Positions 29,264-39,690 of a stretch of DNA of 64,000 bases are shown here, one piece after another. How positions within the stretch are numbered: the stretch's first letter is position 1; each line of letters opens with the position of its first letter. The stretch covers positions 186,001 through 250,000 of the forward strand of contig VCMS01000047.1 in NCBI GenBank assembly GCA_022539475.1. Direction: 5' to 3'. Both the position numbers and the translations under genes were made by a program. The DNA comes from Gracilaria domingensis. Taxonomy: Eukaryota; Rhodophyta; Florideophyceae; Gracilariales; Gracilariaceae. Below the pieces are notes generated by a model that saw only the letters and a program-made list of their open reading frames with translations, made no database searches and was not told the origin of the DNA.

Positions 29264-32242
29264 TCATTGATTCATGTAAGACATAATAGCCTGTTTCGCT
29301 TGCTCTTCCATATTGTTCTGCACAATAGGAACGAATATTTCCTTGTACTTTCCTACAAAGTCATTCACTTTGACGGCTAGCACTTTCTTTGGCTCCTTTC
29401 CAGCCACAATAGGTGAAAGACTTGGCTTCGTCGAAACACCCCATTTCAGCTCATAGTGTGCAGCAGTGTAAACCTCCGCCACGCCAAGCGGTCCAACATT
29501 TTCTTCTTCATCATCCACGTTTCTGTCTTGGTCTAGAGCGATTCCTTCGGTTAGAGCCACATTTGCTTCAAGAATGCGCGGCCATATTTCCAAGTACGGC
29601 GCTGCAGTGCAGAGCTCAGAGCCACATGATACTTCAGTTAGAGCAATAGCACACAGTCTTCTTTGAAAGGGATTCCAAATTTTTGGTACCTCGGGGATCC
29701 AAATCTGTTGCAAGAACTGCTGCAACACATTCTGATCTACTCCATCGAAAGCCTGTTTCATTGCATCAACACCAAATCGAAGCACAAACGTCGAGATGCA
29801 GCAAATTAAGTTCTTCACTAGCTTCGCCGTCTTTGCCGCATGTAACCTGAACATCAAAAGTTTGAAGATCTTCAATATGTACGGAGTGAGAATAGGTAGA
29901 TCATAGACTTCGAAAAGCGTCGTGAGCAGCTGCAAAGCATGATGGTCAGTTGCTTTGGATGCCAGCAACTTCTGAACAATACCCAGAATCTGTTCTAACT
30001 GTTTGGCTGCAACAACTCGATCCTTCGCCTTTCGAATGTATGAGTCGATGAATTGGGTCATTCCTGGGATGTAAGAACGCCTCTCCCACATTTGAGGTGC
30101 TAGTAGCGGAGGAAGCAGATTGTCGTATGTATCCGGAAGCTTTTCTTCGTGAGCTAACATGAGTTGACTCAGGATTTGAAAGACGTATGGTCCAAACTCA
30201 GTCACATCAGTTACTAGAATATTGCACATAGGTTCCATCAAAGCCTTTTCGAAGTTTGCAACCGATGTTTTGTTCGCATTAAACCGGATAATAGCCGCCA
30301 TGGATTCAAAGAGGTAATGGTTAAAGTGTGGATTCCTTGGGTTTGATGTGACTTCTTTCAGAATCTCCACTAGAACTGGCAGTAACTCCCCAATGAACGG
30401 AGCCATAAGATCTCTTGCCACAGAGCAAAAGCGAAGAACCAAACGCATAAGATATTCGTTCCCCTGTTCGGTATTTTTCATTGCCAATATCGCAGTTGGC
30501 AAGAAGGTCGGAAGCATCGCTTCAATTTGTTCCTTTCCAATTCGAGGTACTTTTTGTTTGTGCTGCCGCTCTGTTGAACCATTTGCTGTGCCTTCGTCGA
30601 CTACTACCCTCATAGCCAGAATTCGTTCCACACAGGACGCTGCGTAAGTCCTAACTATCGGCTCTTCAGCTCGCAGAAGCTTTCCGCAAATACTTGCCAC
30701 TTTCATACATCCCTCAATTGATATCTGCTGCCGGAAAGACATCGCGTACTTGATTAGATCAGCAGTGAATATGGGAGTTTCTAAAGCTTCTGGATTCTTC
30801 ACGCTTTCCAAAAGCTGTGGTAGCACAAAGTTCTCGAAGAACTCCATTACGTTTATCATCGAGGACGTCTCTGTAGCCCCCTCAGTTGCAGTTCCACTCC
30901 TCCATCCCAATGCTGTGACGATGTACAGGGCAGCATCTTGATTATACCAGTCATTCTCTTTTGATAGCATTTCTTTCACGTACCCCGACAGTATTGTCGT
31001 TATCGCAGTTTCGTAGTAAATGCATAGACCTTTGACGAGTTCCATCGCACCCCGTCTTCTGGTTCCCACATCTGATCCTTCCATGTCTCTTCGTAGATAT
31101 TCAGTAGGGTTGTCTTCGAAAAGATCAATATCATCTGCTCTCAACAACATGTTGGGGATGATAATGCTCTTGCAAACCTCAGAAAGGGCCTTCTCATTCT
31201 CGTAATGATGATGATCCGGGCCTCTGGCAACAATTGTCAAGAACTTCATCCCATTAATCGCCACGTTATCATACCTTACGCTGTTTCCACGACGAACAAG
31301 AAGGGACCATGCGTCCTCGAGAAACGTCTTCAAGTACGGACGAAAGTCCTCGTCAAACTTTGCTGCGTACAAGTTGACGACTTCAAGGACGGCGGATTGC
31401 ATATGGCAGCTTGGAGTGTAATCATCATGCCCAATGGCGTCCACAACCTCATTGTCAAACACGAGGAGCTGACGGAGATACGTCATCAAATCTTTCATGT
31501 TGTCCTCAAAGTACTCCGGGAAGTCTTGCCAAGATAAGCAATAAAACATTTTGCAAAGCAAAGAGGCATTCTCGAGAACAATTTGGACCACACCTGGTTT
31601 CATCATCTCAATCTCATCGTAGATTATAGTAACAAACATAGAAAACAGAGCTTTGACTTTGTCCTGTACATGAGTTAGGGAAAACTTAATCTCTGTATAG
31701 AGCTCATTGCTCCGTTCGCGCTCGGTATACCGATCGAAAATGGCTACCAGCGTCTCTATCGCCCCTTGCAGTTTATGCCAGTCAATCAAAGGAATAATCT
31801 CTTTCCCTGATTTCTTTCCAGACGCCGGGCCGAGTATCTCGGATATCACAGTCGCAAGTTGTGGGACAAGATTTGGCCAGTATTCCGGGTACTCGTTCTC
31901 AGCGACAACCGCAAGTGCTTCGCTTAGTTGCCTCCGAACCATAGGTTGGGACGCGAGAAGAATTCCCAAAAGAGATCCCTTTACGGTGTCCCTCTCGGCT
32001 ATCGAAGCCTTGTCCCACTCCGCATTCGAGTAGATCTTGATTACATGATTCTTGACGTAGACTGCACTTGCTTGCTGTACATATACGGGAGTTGACTCAT
32101 TTGATAAAAGCTGTAACAGACCGGTTAGCAAGGCTGGATGTGAAGACTTCTCTTGTAGAAATGCTTCTGCGGCTCGCCTTTCCGATTGGTTTGGAGAGAA
32201 AGTCTTCGAGATGGCTTGCGCAAGCGTTTCCAGATCTGTCAT
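29264..32242 (-). CDS. CSE1: Exportin-2 / importin-alpha re-exporter (CSE1/CAS)
   Basis: 992 codons from the ATG at 32242 (MTDLETLAQAISKTF), close to the ~970 residues usual for the family. The importin-beta N-terminal repeat is clear (AAEAFLQEKSSHPALL). The CSE1 hallmark around residue 370 reads DLFEDNPTEYLRRDMEGSD, then TRRRGA. HEAT-repeat helices run to the C-terminus (CAS/CSE domain with YLEIWPRI-like end). The protein binds RanGTP and returns importin-alpha from nucleus to cytoplasm. No intron is required. It lies in tandem with MSH6 on the minus strand, 906 bp apart, with no sign of a shared promoter. Confidence 0.95.
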   Translation of the reverse strand: MTDLETLAQAISKTFSPNQSERRAAEAFLQEKSSHPALLTGLLQLLSNESTPVYVQQASAVYVKNHVIKIYSNAEWDKASIAERDTVKGSLLGILLASQPMVRRQLSEALAVVAENEYPEYWPNLVPQLATVISEILGPASGKKSGKEIIPLIDWHKLQGAIETLVAIFDRYTERERSNELYTEIKFSLTHVQDKVKALFSMFVTIIYDEIEMMKPGVVQIVLENASLLCKMFYCLSWQDFPEYFEDNMKDLMTYLRQLLVFDNEVVDAIGHDDYTPSCHMQSAVLEVVNLYAAKFDEDFRPYLKTFLEDAWSLLVRRGNSVRYDNVAINGMKFLTIVARGPDHHHYENEKALSEVCKSIIIPNMLLRADDIDLFEDNPTEYLRRDMEGSDVGTRRRGAMELVKGLCIYYETAITTILSGYVKEMLSKENDWYNQDAALYIVTALGWRSGTATEGATETSSMINVMEFFENFVLPQLLESVKNPEALETPIFTADLIKYAMSFRQQISIEGCMKVASICGKLLRAEEPIVRTYAASCVERILAMRVVVDEGTANGSTERQHKQKVPRIGKEQIEAMLPTFLPTAILAMKNTEQGNEYLMRLVLRFCSVARDLMAPFIGELLPVLVEILKEVTSNPRNPHFNHYLFESMAAIIRFNANKTSVANFEKALMEPMCNILVTDVTEFGPYVFQILSQLMLAHEEKLPDTYDNLLPPLLAPQMWERRSYIPGMTQFIDSYIRKAKDRVVAAKQLEQILGIVQKLLASKATDHHALQLLTTLFEVYDLPILTPYILKIFKLLMFRLHAAKTAKLVKNLICCISTFVLRFGVDAMKQAFDGVDQNVLQQFLQQIWIPEVPKIWNPFQRRLCAIALTEVSCGSELCTAAPYLEIWPRILEANVALTEGIALDQDRNVDDEEENVGPLGVAEVYTAAHYELKWGVSTKPSLSPIVAGKEPKKVLAVKVNDFVGKYKEIFVPIVQNNMEEQAKQAIMSYMNQ

Positions 32243-33148
32243 TCTCCCAAAAAGCAGTCCGTGAACCAAGGATCACGACGATGAAGCCGTTCTCTCGAGC
32301 TTCTGGAGCCGACTCTAAACTGCGCAGGGGTTTTGACAAAGTAATAATAATGTTACACGACGTTTTATATAACTGTGTCAAGCTGCGCACACACCGCCCG
32401 CTGGTGAACAGACTCTTAACAGAGGCTGCAAGGGTAACACGCGAAGAGAAGAATTACGTTCCAGCGCGGATGGATTTACGTCAACGACTTAATACGCACC
32501 GGTGTTGTTCGTCCTGCGCTTATTTAGATGCACTCCACGGGTCCAATGCGTTGATGATCTTTCCAAACGGATCAGCTTGCATTTGAAAATTTGACCTTGC
32601 ACGCCATTTGAGCAACAGATGTTTGTACACTTGTACACTGCATAAAGGTAGAGGCAGGGGTTCTTCGCGAGAGGTCCTCGGCGAGGAGCTCTCGCGAAAG
32701 AGTCCTCGGTACCAAAACCTTCGTTTTTTCGTTTAAGAGTAATCTGCTTGTCATGTTCGTTCGTTCGATCGTTTTTGTCATGTTCTCTCTTTACGGGTGT
32801 GAAGAGAGAGGAAACATGTCATGTTACATGGCTATAGACAAAACTAACAGTTGCTTGTGTGAAGGATAAGAGGGCTTACAACCGTTGTCCCCCACAACCC
32901 TCGTAAAATTGCAGTATGAATCCCCACTACTGCGCATGCATACGTAGAATTGTCCAGAGATGCTGGATCCTTAGCGGTGTGCTTGTTGACGGTCAACGAT
33001 CGTGAACGTCACCTGTTCCATGCGCGTATAAACGGTTCCAGTTGAACGAAGAGATATCCTATGGGACCCAGTGCGTTGGCTCTGTGAACGAAGCCTGGGC
33101 GAGAGATTTTGCGCTGACCCTGGTTTAACCGCCCGCACCTACTTGAAA
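32243..33148. other. Spacer between CSE1 and MSH6 with a perfect-looking palindrome
   Basis: Holds the CSE1 promoter and MSH6 3' region. No gene is seen. A degenerate repeat-like segment (CTCTCTTTACGGGTGTGA) lies near 32782-32800, and a 35-bp palindrome at 32664-32698. Confidence 0.5.
32664..32698. repeat. 35-bp near-perfect palindrome
   Basis: Starts TTCGCGAGAGG and ends in its complement. 15 of 16 potential pairs match, with one G-G mismatch and a GGC loop. It lies about 420 bp upstream of the CSE1 ATG. Confidence 0.9.
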
Positions 33149-36100
33149 CTACAGTCCCTTTATAGCCTTCATCGCAACTTCTTGATCTCCGTCCAAAGAA
33201 TTGTTGATGTTCTTGAACTTTGATGCTGACAATCTCTGCGCCAAAGAATGATCGAATCTATGGGATGCTTCCTCAGCCACATTGGCAACTGAAGCAGGTA
33301 TTCCAGCCACCCTCGCACAATAAACACCACGAGATTGCCCACTGCTGCCAGCTTGAAGCTTATACAAGAACGTGATGCTCTTCGTCTTCTCGTTAACTTT
33401 CGCAGCCATTTCAAAGATTCTTGCGGACGACCGCCCTCCCTGGTCCCCCAGAGCAACGATATCGTCTCCAAGTTGTGAGTAGTGCGTAGAGAATACCGTC
33501 AGGGATTTGTTAACCCTTGCAATGTGGTCTAAAGCCGCATATGCAACAGCATAACCATCATGCGTTGAAGTTCCGCGACCTACTTCGTCTGCGATTACTA
33601 GTGAGCGACTCGTGGCGTTGTTCAATATATTACTGACTTCTTCCATTTCAACCATGAACGTTGACCTTCCACGAGCAAGGTCATCACTAGCTCCCATCCG
33701 GACGTAGATGTCTTCAAACGGTCGCAATGTGCATGCCCTCGCAGGGACAAAACATCCGACTTGGGCCAGGATGACTGCAATAGCGATCTGACGAGCAAGT
33801 GTAGACTTTCCTCCTGCGTTTGGGCCTGTTAAGATCATGATATCCGAGCTGTCATCGCCTGGACCTAGCAGTACATCGTTGGAAACAAATGATTCCGAAA
33901 CGCTGGCCAGAATAGGATGTCGTAGCTCTGAAAGATCAATCACAGGATGCGGATGGCTGTTTGATAAGATTGTAGGGCGAACCATAGGTCCACTTCCTTC
34001 GTCTCTACTTGCGCATGCAAGCCCAATCAAGGCATCTACTTCTGCGCATATTTCGCTGATAATCTTCCATGTGGTATACTCCTGATCAAATTGGCGCATG
34101 ATATCTCGTGCAACGGAGCTTGACGCTCTGTCGTACGCCTCTGAGGCAACCTTATGCTTACGAACAAGACCTTTGACCCTTCTTGTGTAAAACCTCTTGG
34201 CGGCTTTGCTTTCTGATACTACTTCGAATTCGTCTGGCGTGTGGCCCTTAAGGGTGGCCAATTTAATCTCCAGCTGATATGGTTCTTTCCCACGATGATA
34301 AAACTTGATAGCCTTATCTCCCAGCTTAGTTTGCCAGTTTCGAAGCTCCAGCGAGAGATTGTGTTCAACTTCATCAAGAGCTTCACGACATGCATCGTAA
34401 GAAGGAATCGCTCCTTCCTTAGGAACGATCTCACCGTCAGTCTCTGCTTTCTTGAGATCAAACGCTTCTCCGAGGAAGTAAGTAAGCTTGTCCAACGCGT
34501 CAGCTGGGATCCCACCGTCTGTGGCACAGAGCCATTTGAGTCGACCTGACTTAGGATTAGACGAATCTAACACTCCACCCAATGTTTCCAGCGCACATAA
34601 GGAATCTTGCAGACTTCGTAATACAAGCACGAAGTCTTTCACCATACGCTTATTTGTATCATCAAACATAACCGCATTGTTCGCTGTTGTGGCTTGACGA
34701 TGCAATCTTGGAAGCGCTCGTTCAAGATCCTTTCGGGTCTTAAGCTGCTTGAGAACAAGGCTCAGGCTACGACCTCCATCTTCGTCTTCAACCACGTGAA
34801 TATCTTCTATAGCCTGAAGTCGATCCTCAATTTCCTCTGAAGATACAAGGGGTTCCGCTATCCATCGCTTCAGCAGACGACGCCCGGCAGGTGTTCGCGC
34901 CCTGTCGATAAACGAAAGGAGAGTTCCTCGTTCTGAACCGTCCATGGTGGACGTTAAGATTTCCAAATTCTGCAAGGTAGAGGCGTCCATAAGAAGGTGG
35001 CCTGGGGAAGTGATAAGTTGCGCTTCGTTATGACTGTCCTCGCCTTTTCCTGGTGAAGGAAACAAGTTGTAATTCCCTATGGAAAGCGTCTCTCGATCGA
35101 TTATCAATGACTTCAGGTATGATGACATAGTTCCAAGAGCCTTCGAACCGAGTGAATTCTGCTTGATATATTGACACACCCTGTTGTACTCGTCCTTGTG
35201 TTGAGTGGTGGAGGACGAATCCAAGAGGTATGTAGCCAGGAGAGACTCTGTCATTGGTTGAAACCCATCCTTCTTAGCGAGATCAAGCAAATCGGCTTCA
35301 TTTCGCAGGGTGGCCCATCGCACAATGTTTAGCAGGCGCTCGCCGCATGCTGATGAATCAATGATAAACTCATGGGGCTTGAGGAAAGCAACGAGCCTCT
35401 CAGTCGTACACAGCCGGGCGTCGTCACGGAACTGTCTGACGTTAATACTTCCAGATGCAACATCGACATAACAAATCCCAATTGTTGTCGACATCTGATC
35501 CCCTCCCTTAATTGATTTCTGGCTCTCTTCGTCGCCTCGGACATATTCTGAGGGCTCGGGCCCTGCTTCGGTTAGAGCGATGACAAAACGAGAACGATGG
35601 TCTCTGAGCAGGCCATCATCACTCACAGTCGCCTTAGTCAAAATACGCACCAGTGAACGTTCGCACACCGATGACTTGTTCCCACTTGACGCATTCTTTC
35701 TTTTCTCGGCCGCCATGGCGGTTTCCGTCTGCTCAACTCGTCCTACTTTGTATCCCAATTCGACAAGCCGCGCGGTGTGTTTGTCGAAAGCTTGTTCGGG
35801 AACGCCACAACATCGCATATCAACTCGGCCACCTTTCGTGTAATTGAGACCAAGTACCTTGTGGCCAATATCGGCGTCAACATCGTACAATTCATAGAAC
35901 TTCCCTTTCTTAAAGAAGATCAGAACGTCATAGTTGTCTTTCTTGATGGACCAAAACTGTCTCTGAAAGGGAGAAAGACCGCCATTCTTCGTTCCTCGAT
36001 TATCCGTGAGCGCGGAGGGAGGGACGTATAGAGTGCTTTTATCGTAGTCTGGATGTGAAGGTGCTCTCTTCTTCGAATCACGAATGTTCACAGACCATGG

Positions 36101-37000
36101 GTGCCGTGCACACCAGCCACCCTCCTCCTCCCCAACAGCACAAACGCTCACAGCATGAGCAGCAAGTTTCTCTCTTGCTCTTCGGCGTTCCTCTGTCATT
36201 GGCCTTGGGGTGAAGTCGAAGGTGAACGAAGAAGACTTAGACCGGTCTGGACGAGACATTGAGCTCAAATCTAGGAAGCCGCCCTCATTCCTACGCTCCT
36301 CGGGTGTGACAGCGTCCACGTCCATTGCAATTGTTTGGACAGATTCCTCTTGTTGGAACTTTGTCACGTTCTTTAGAACCGGAGCTGTTCGGAGGTTGCT
36401 CTGTCGCTCTTCACGAGTTGGGGATGCGTTCTGGCCAGAATAGAAACGAGAAATGCTGTCCTTCGCGCTCCTTTCGTTTTCTGAAGTCTGTGCTGCTCCA
36501 AAACCAAACCCGTTCCGTAAAGAGTCTCCTCGGGAAGCTCGAGATGCAGGAGCAGTGCTCTTGGCGTCCGAGAGGCGCGAAGTAGGTGGATTGCTATCCA
36601 TCGAGCTGTGCTCATCAGTCGCCGTGCCGTGCACTCTTGCACGCTTGGATGCGACAAGAGGCTCTTCATCATCAGCATCGAGAAAGAGCTCGCGCTTGAG
36701 CGCAAGTGAGGGTTCACCACGCTTAGCACGCTCGAAACGTCGGTCAGCGTATGTACGACTCCGTGTGGACCTTGGCGGGGTTGGCTCTAACGATTGGACC
36801 GTCGATGGAGTTTGATCACTGAACAACGGCTTGGGTTTCTGTGAACGAGATGGCACCGGCTTGGGTGTGCGGTCCACCTTAGATGCCGAAGGTGCAGCGC
36901 GGTCTCCCTTGGGGCTGAAGAAGGAGAGAATGGAGGATTGATGTTTCCCCGCTGATGAACGCGCAACACGTTTGATCGATTTGGAACCCGGGCGCTTCAT
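33149..37000 (-). CDS. MSH6: DNA mismatch repair protein MSH6
   Basis: 1283 codons from the ATG at 37000. A PCNA-binding PIP box lies at residues 21-28 (QSSILSFF), followed by a basic, disordered tail to about 290. MutS domain I carries the mismatch-reading Phe-x-Glu in KGKFYELYDVDA. The lever/clamp region follows, then the ATPase: Walker A GPNAGGKST near 1058, signature ARGRSTFMVEM, Walker B SLVIADEVGRGTSTHD, and the FSTHYSQL switch histidine. This is the MutS-alpha subunit that pairs with MSH2 to bind base-base mismatches and small loops. No PWWP or Tudor domain is seen in the N-terminal tail. It is divergent with the plastid DnaJ-like gene. Confidence 0.95.
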   Translation of the reverse strand: MKRPGSKSIKRVARSSAGKHQSSILSFFSPKGDRAAPSASKVDRTPKPVPSRSQKPKPLFSDQTPSTVQSLEPTPPRSTRSRTYADRRFERAKRGEPSLALKRELFLDADDEEPLVASKRARVHGTATDEHSSMDSNPPTSRLSDAKSTAPASRASRGDSLRNGFGFGAAQTSENERSAKDSISRFYSGQNASPTREERQSNLRTAPVLKNVTKFQQEESVQTIAMDVDAVTPEERRNEGGFLDLSSMSRPDRSKSSSFTFDFTPRPMTEERRRAREKLAAHAVSVCAVGEEEGGWCARHPWSVNIRDSKKRAPSHPDYDKSTLYVPPSALTDNRGTKNGGLSPFQRQFWSIKKDNYDVLIFFKKGKFYELYDVDADIGHKVLGLNYTKGGRVDMRCCGVPEQAFDKHTARLVELGYKVGRVEQTETAMAAEKRKNASSGNKSSVCERSLVRILTKATVSDDGLLRDHRSRFVIALTEAGPEPSEYVRGDEESQKSIKGGDQMSTTIGICYVDVASGSINVRQFRDDARLCTTERLVAFLKPHEFIIDSSACGERLLNIVRWATLRNEADLLDLAKKDGFQPMTESLLATYLLDSSSTTQHKDEYNRVCQYIKQNSLGSKALGTMSSYLKSLIIDRETLSIGNYNLFPSPGKGEDSHNEAQLITSPGHLLMDASTLQNLEILTSTMDGSERGTLLSFIDRARTPAGRRLLKRWIAEPLVSSEEIEDRLQAIEDIHVVEDEDGGRSLSLVLKQLKTRKDLERALPRLHRQATTANNAVMFDDTNKRMVKDFVLVLRSLQDSLCALETLGGVLDSSNPKSGRLKWLCATDGGIPADALDKLTYFLGEAFDLKKAETDGEIVPKEGAIPSYDACREALDEVEHNLSLELRNWQTKLGDKAIKFYHRGKEPYQLEIKLATLKGHTPDEFEVVSESKAAKRFYTRRVKGLVRKHKVASEAYDRASSSVARDIMRQFDQEYTTWKIISEICAEVDALIGLACASRDEGSGPMVRPTILSNSHPHPVIDLSELRHPILASVSESFVSNDVLLGPGDDSSDIMILTGPNAGGKSTLARQIAIAVILAQVGCFVPARACTLRPFEDIYVRMGASDDLARGRSTFMVEMEEVSNILNNATSRSLVIADEVGRGTSTHDGYAVAYAALDHIARVNKSLTVFSTHYSQLGDDIVALGDQGGRSSARIFEMAAKVNEKTKSITFLYKLQAGSSGQSRGVYCARVAGIPASVANVAEEASHRFDHSLAQRLSASKFKNINNSLDGDQEVAMKAIKGL

Positions 37001-37622
37001 GATGCGCTCATGGATTTGCAGGGATCAGCGATGGACTGATGGCACAAGACTGGGCGCAGGGATAGGGGTGCAGCGGAGCACGGGAGATGGGTCATGTGCC
37101 GTGCCACTAAAGGAGGTGCAACGTTGAGGCACGTTCGGATGCAGAGGGGGACGGATAGATACGGGGGGGGCGGTCGTCGGGCAGCAAAGCCGTCCGTTGT
37201 TTCGGTCGAAAGGCGCTTCCCGCCAATTCCGATTCGCGCCTACTGTTCTTTGCCGCGTCGCTTCGCGTATCGAAGCGTGTCGCAAGCAAACGACAATAAT
37301 CCACGTGTCGAAGATTGAGATTTCGTTGCGTTGATCAGGAAACTCCTGACGGCAGCACCCCTATACTTTTATTCAAAATTAAGCCTTCGCCAGGGTTGGA
37401 CCGACGCAAAGGTTACCGAAATGTGCGGTATCTGACGAAGATCAGGTTCAGATTTCCCGCACAGACATCCCCATTCTTGCCCATGATTAGAGCCACTCAT
37501 CAAAGGGTTACCAGTTCATTGCTCCAACAGTCTTAATTGACGACGCTGTTGATCTCATCTCCTCATCGCGCTCGTTGCGGCGTTCACCCGACTCCATCCA
37601 GCAGCGTCAATTCACGAAAGAG
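37001..37622. promoter_or_regulatory. Divergent promoter region MSH6 / DnaJ-like
   Basis: 622 bp between outward-facing ATGs. No TATA box is obvious. No other feature is seen except a short G7 run at 37165-37171. Confidence 0.5.
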
Positions 37623-38197
37623 ATGTTCACCGCTTTCGTCACGGCAATTCCAGTGCTGGGCACCACGACAAAGCGAGCCTCAACGTCCTTGAGTGTTTGC
37701 ATGTCAGAGAAGCCTTCTGAAAAGCCTCAAAATGCCCCGCAGAAATCACCGTCAGCTCCGCAGAAGCTGGAAAAGACAGTTCGTTCTCGTGCTTCCTTCA
37801 GGAACGAATACCTGTCAGAATTTGGAAGAAAGGGCCCTGGTTCAAGACCATCATGGGATCTGCGTCCCAAGAGTATGAAAGGCGACGCTAGCAATGCGGA
37901 GGTGTGTGACAGTTGTAACGGGACAGGACTAATGACCTGCACCTTCTGCTCTGGTACATCTTTCTATTCCGAAGATGGTAAAGCGCTCAAGTGTCCAGCA
38001 GGTTGTAACGGGGCAAAAGTCACGTGTTCCGTTTGCTTTGGCACAAAGAAGAACATAGAACTCGTAAGAAACTGCAAATCATTGTCGTCCCTGCAACATC
38101 GAAACTCGTGATCACTAACCTTTTTGTCTTCTTTTCGCGGTTATTTTAGGTCGGAAACTGGTGGGAGAAAGGTGTGGCGGGCCTCTTCAGAAAATAG
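37623..38197 (+). CDS. Plastid DnaJ-like CxxCxGxG zinc protein (BSD2/PSA2-like)
   Basis: Two exons, 37623-38063 and 38150-38197, split by an 86-nt intron (donor GTAAGA, CACTAACC branch site, acceptor TTTTAG); 162 codons in total. The N-terminus from the first ATG is Ser/Thr/Ala-rich with few acids, as in a plastid transit peptide. The C-terminal half carries a DnaJ-type cysteine domain: CDSCNGTG, CTFCSGT, CPAGCNG and CSVCFGT. The second exon ends VGNWWEKGVAGLFRK. There is no J domain. Family members are chloroplast chaperones or assembly factors (Rubisco, photosystem I); which one applies here cannot be told from sequence alone. Confidence 0.85.
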
Positions 38198-39126
38198 AAT
38201 GTTAACAGGGACGTATCCTGGTGCTAAACTGATAGCAAGAATGAGCCGGTGAGCTTTTGCGAGAGCGATACCATCATAGGCGTGGGCTTGAAGGTCGAAG
38301 TCTGCAGAACATCCTTACTGCGTTAGTTGCAAGATTTTTTAGATTTGCTCAACAGATTATGTTATAGACCATAACGAGTATTAACAGCTTGCCTTTGAAC
38401 AGGTTCATTCCGTTGGGTTCACTGCAAAGTTTTTCGCATTCATGTCTTACTAACCCTGAACAATACGAAGGTGAATTTCTGTTTGAAGTCACTGTACTCG
38501 CGTTCGGCATTTCTAATGAGCTAGCAAAGCGTTTTTGATGTTCAGTTTTACTCGGTGTACATGATGCTGATTGCTATCGAAGGTTTCCGTATACCTACTG
38601 CAATAGAACGTATTGATGACCCGCCCGTCTTACAAGACGTAAAGAACCAAGATGTGCTGGAAAGCGCGAAGGTACGAATAGACCCGTGTTCTGCAGCTGT
38701 ACCCGTGCTCTCCGCGAAGAATAGTGTGGTACTTGCTGAAAAGCTATTAAGATGAGGTGATGGGGTTGGCAACGTAAACATTGAACGTTAACCCTGGTAG
38801 GCAGTATGCCATTTCGCCCAGAGGAGCAACGGTGACAGAGTGGAGCATATGCGTGCACGCAACGAATCTGGTCGACGATAGATTGCGAGGAAGTGATGTG
38901 TTGACAGAATTTGCTAGAAGCCCATGAAACTTTCTTCTTTGTTGTTGACAGCTGAGAAGTTGATGAGATGATGAAGATAAGATGCTGCGAATGTATGTAC
39001 AATTGCGAAGGAAAACTGTGAATGAACGGCACGTCCATGTGGGCAATAAAGCAGTACCTAGGAAGAACGTGATGATGGGTGAGCAAGTTGAAACAAGATA
39101 GATGATGAGGGTATTCGGCGAGAAAG
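38198..39126. other. Spacer between convergent DnaJ-like and RING-H2 genes
   Basis: Contains the 3' regions of both genes. An open plus-strand frame at about 38541-38755 has protein-like composition but no start or relatives I know; not called. Confidence 0.4.
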
Positions 39127-39690
39127 CTAACAGGCGTATGTTTTGCATATGGGACACAGACTTCTCTTCTCGAGCCAGATATCGACGCACTGGTGGACAA
39201 GGAACAGCAGCACACACTAGTTAGCAAAACGCAAGCAAAGTGCCGGTCAATTAATATCGGTGAGCGTAAAAAAGAGGGGTTGAAAACGTACCTCGGCGTG
39301 AAAAGCGTGGTTGCAAGTGAGATGCCGAACGGCATCGCCGTCTTCGTATGGACCGAGACAAATGGCACATTTCTCACCGCGCGATACAGGTGTGACGAGA
39401 CCCGCTTCAATGTCTTGCTGCGCCTTGCCCACAACTTCGAGCGGAAGCTTATCAATCATGGTCTTGCAAGCGCCATGCGGGACAAACAGCCCGAGAAGCA
39501 TATCGAGCAGCAGCGTGAGCGGGCCCGTAGGCTCGTGCATCCGTCTGGGCAGACAGGACTTGAGCGCGTGCGAGAAGGAGTCGAGCAGCGATTGAAAGCT
39601 GCTGGCGCAGGGCGGCGGCGCGGAGGCAGCGCACGGCGGTGCGACAGGCAGCGGGGCGCAATCGAAGATATCGAACACAATGGCATCCAT
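39127..39690 (-). CDS. Small RING-H2 finger protein, RING split by an intron
   Basis: Two exons, 39690-39292 and 39189-39127, with a 102-nt intron (donor GTACGT, GCTAACTAG branch region, acceptor CCACCAG); 153 codons. The ATG at 39690 follows a pyrimidine-rich leader (CTCCTCTTTCCTCCA); the frame is open further upstream to an ATG at 39942, but that extension is Arg/Ala/Pro-rich and less likely to be coding. The RING reads CAICLGPY, CNHAFHAE in exon 1, then CVDIW and CPIC in exon 2, completing a C3H2C3 finger. It is a likely ubiquitin E3; substrate unknown. Confidence 0.82.

Noticed and set aside
38541-38755. Protein-like plus-strand frame after the DnaJ-like gene
   Set aside because: No ATG at the right place, only a weak possible acceptor (TTCAG), no relatives recognised.
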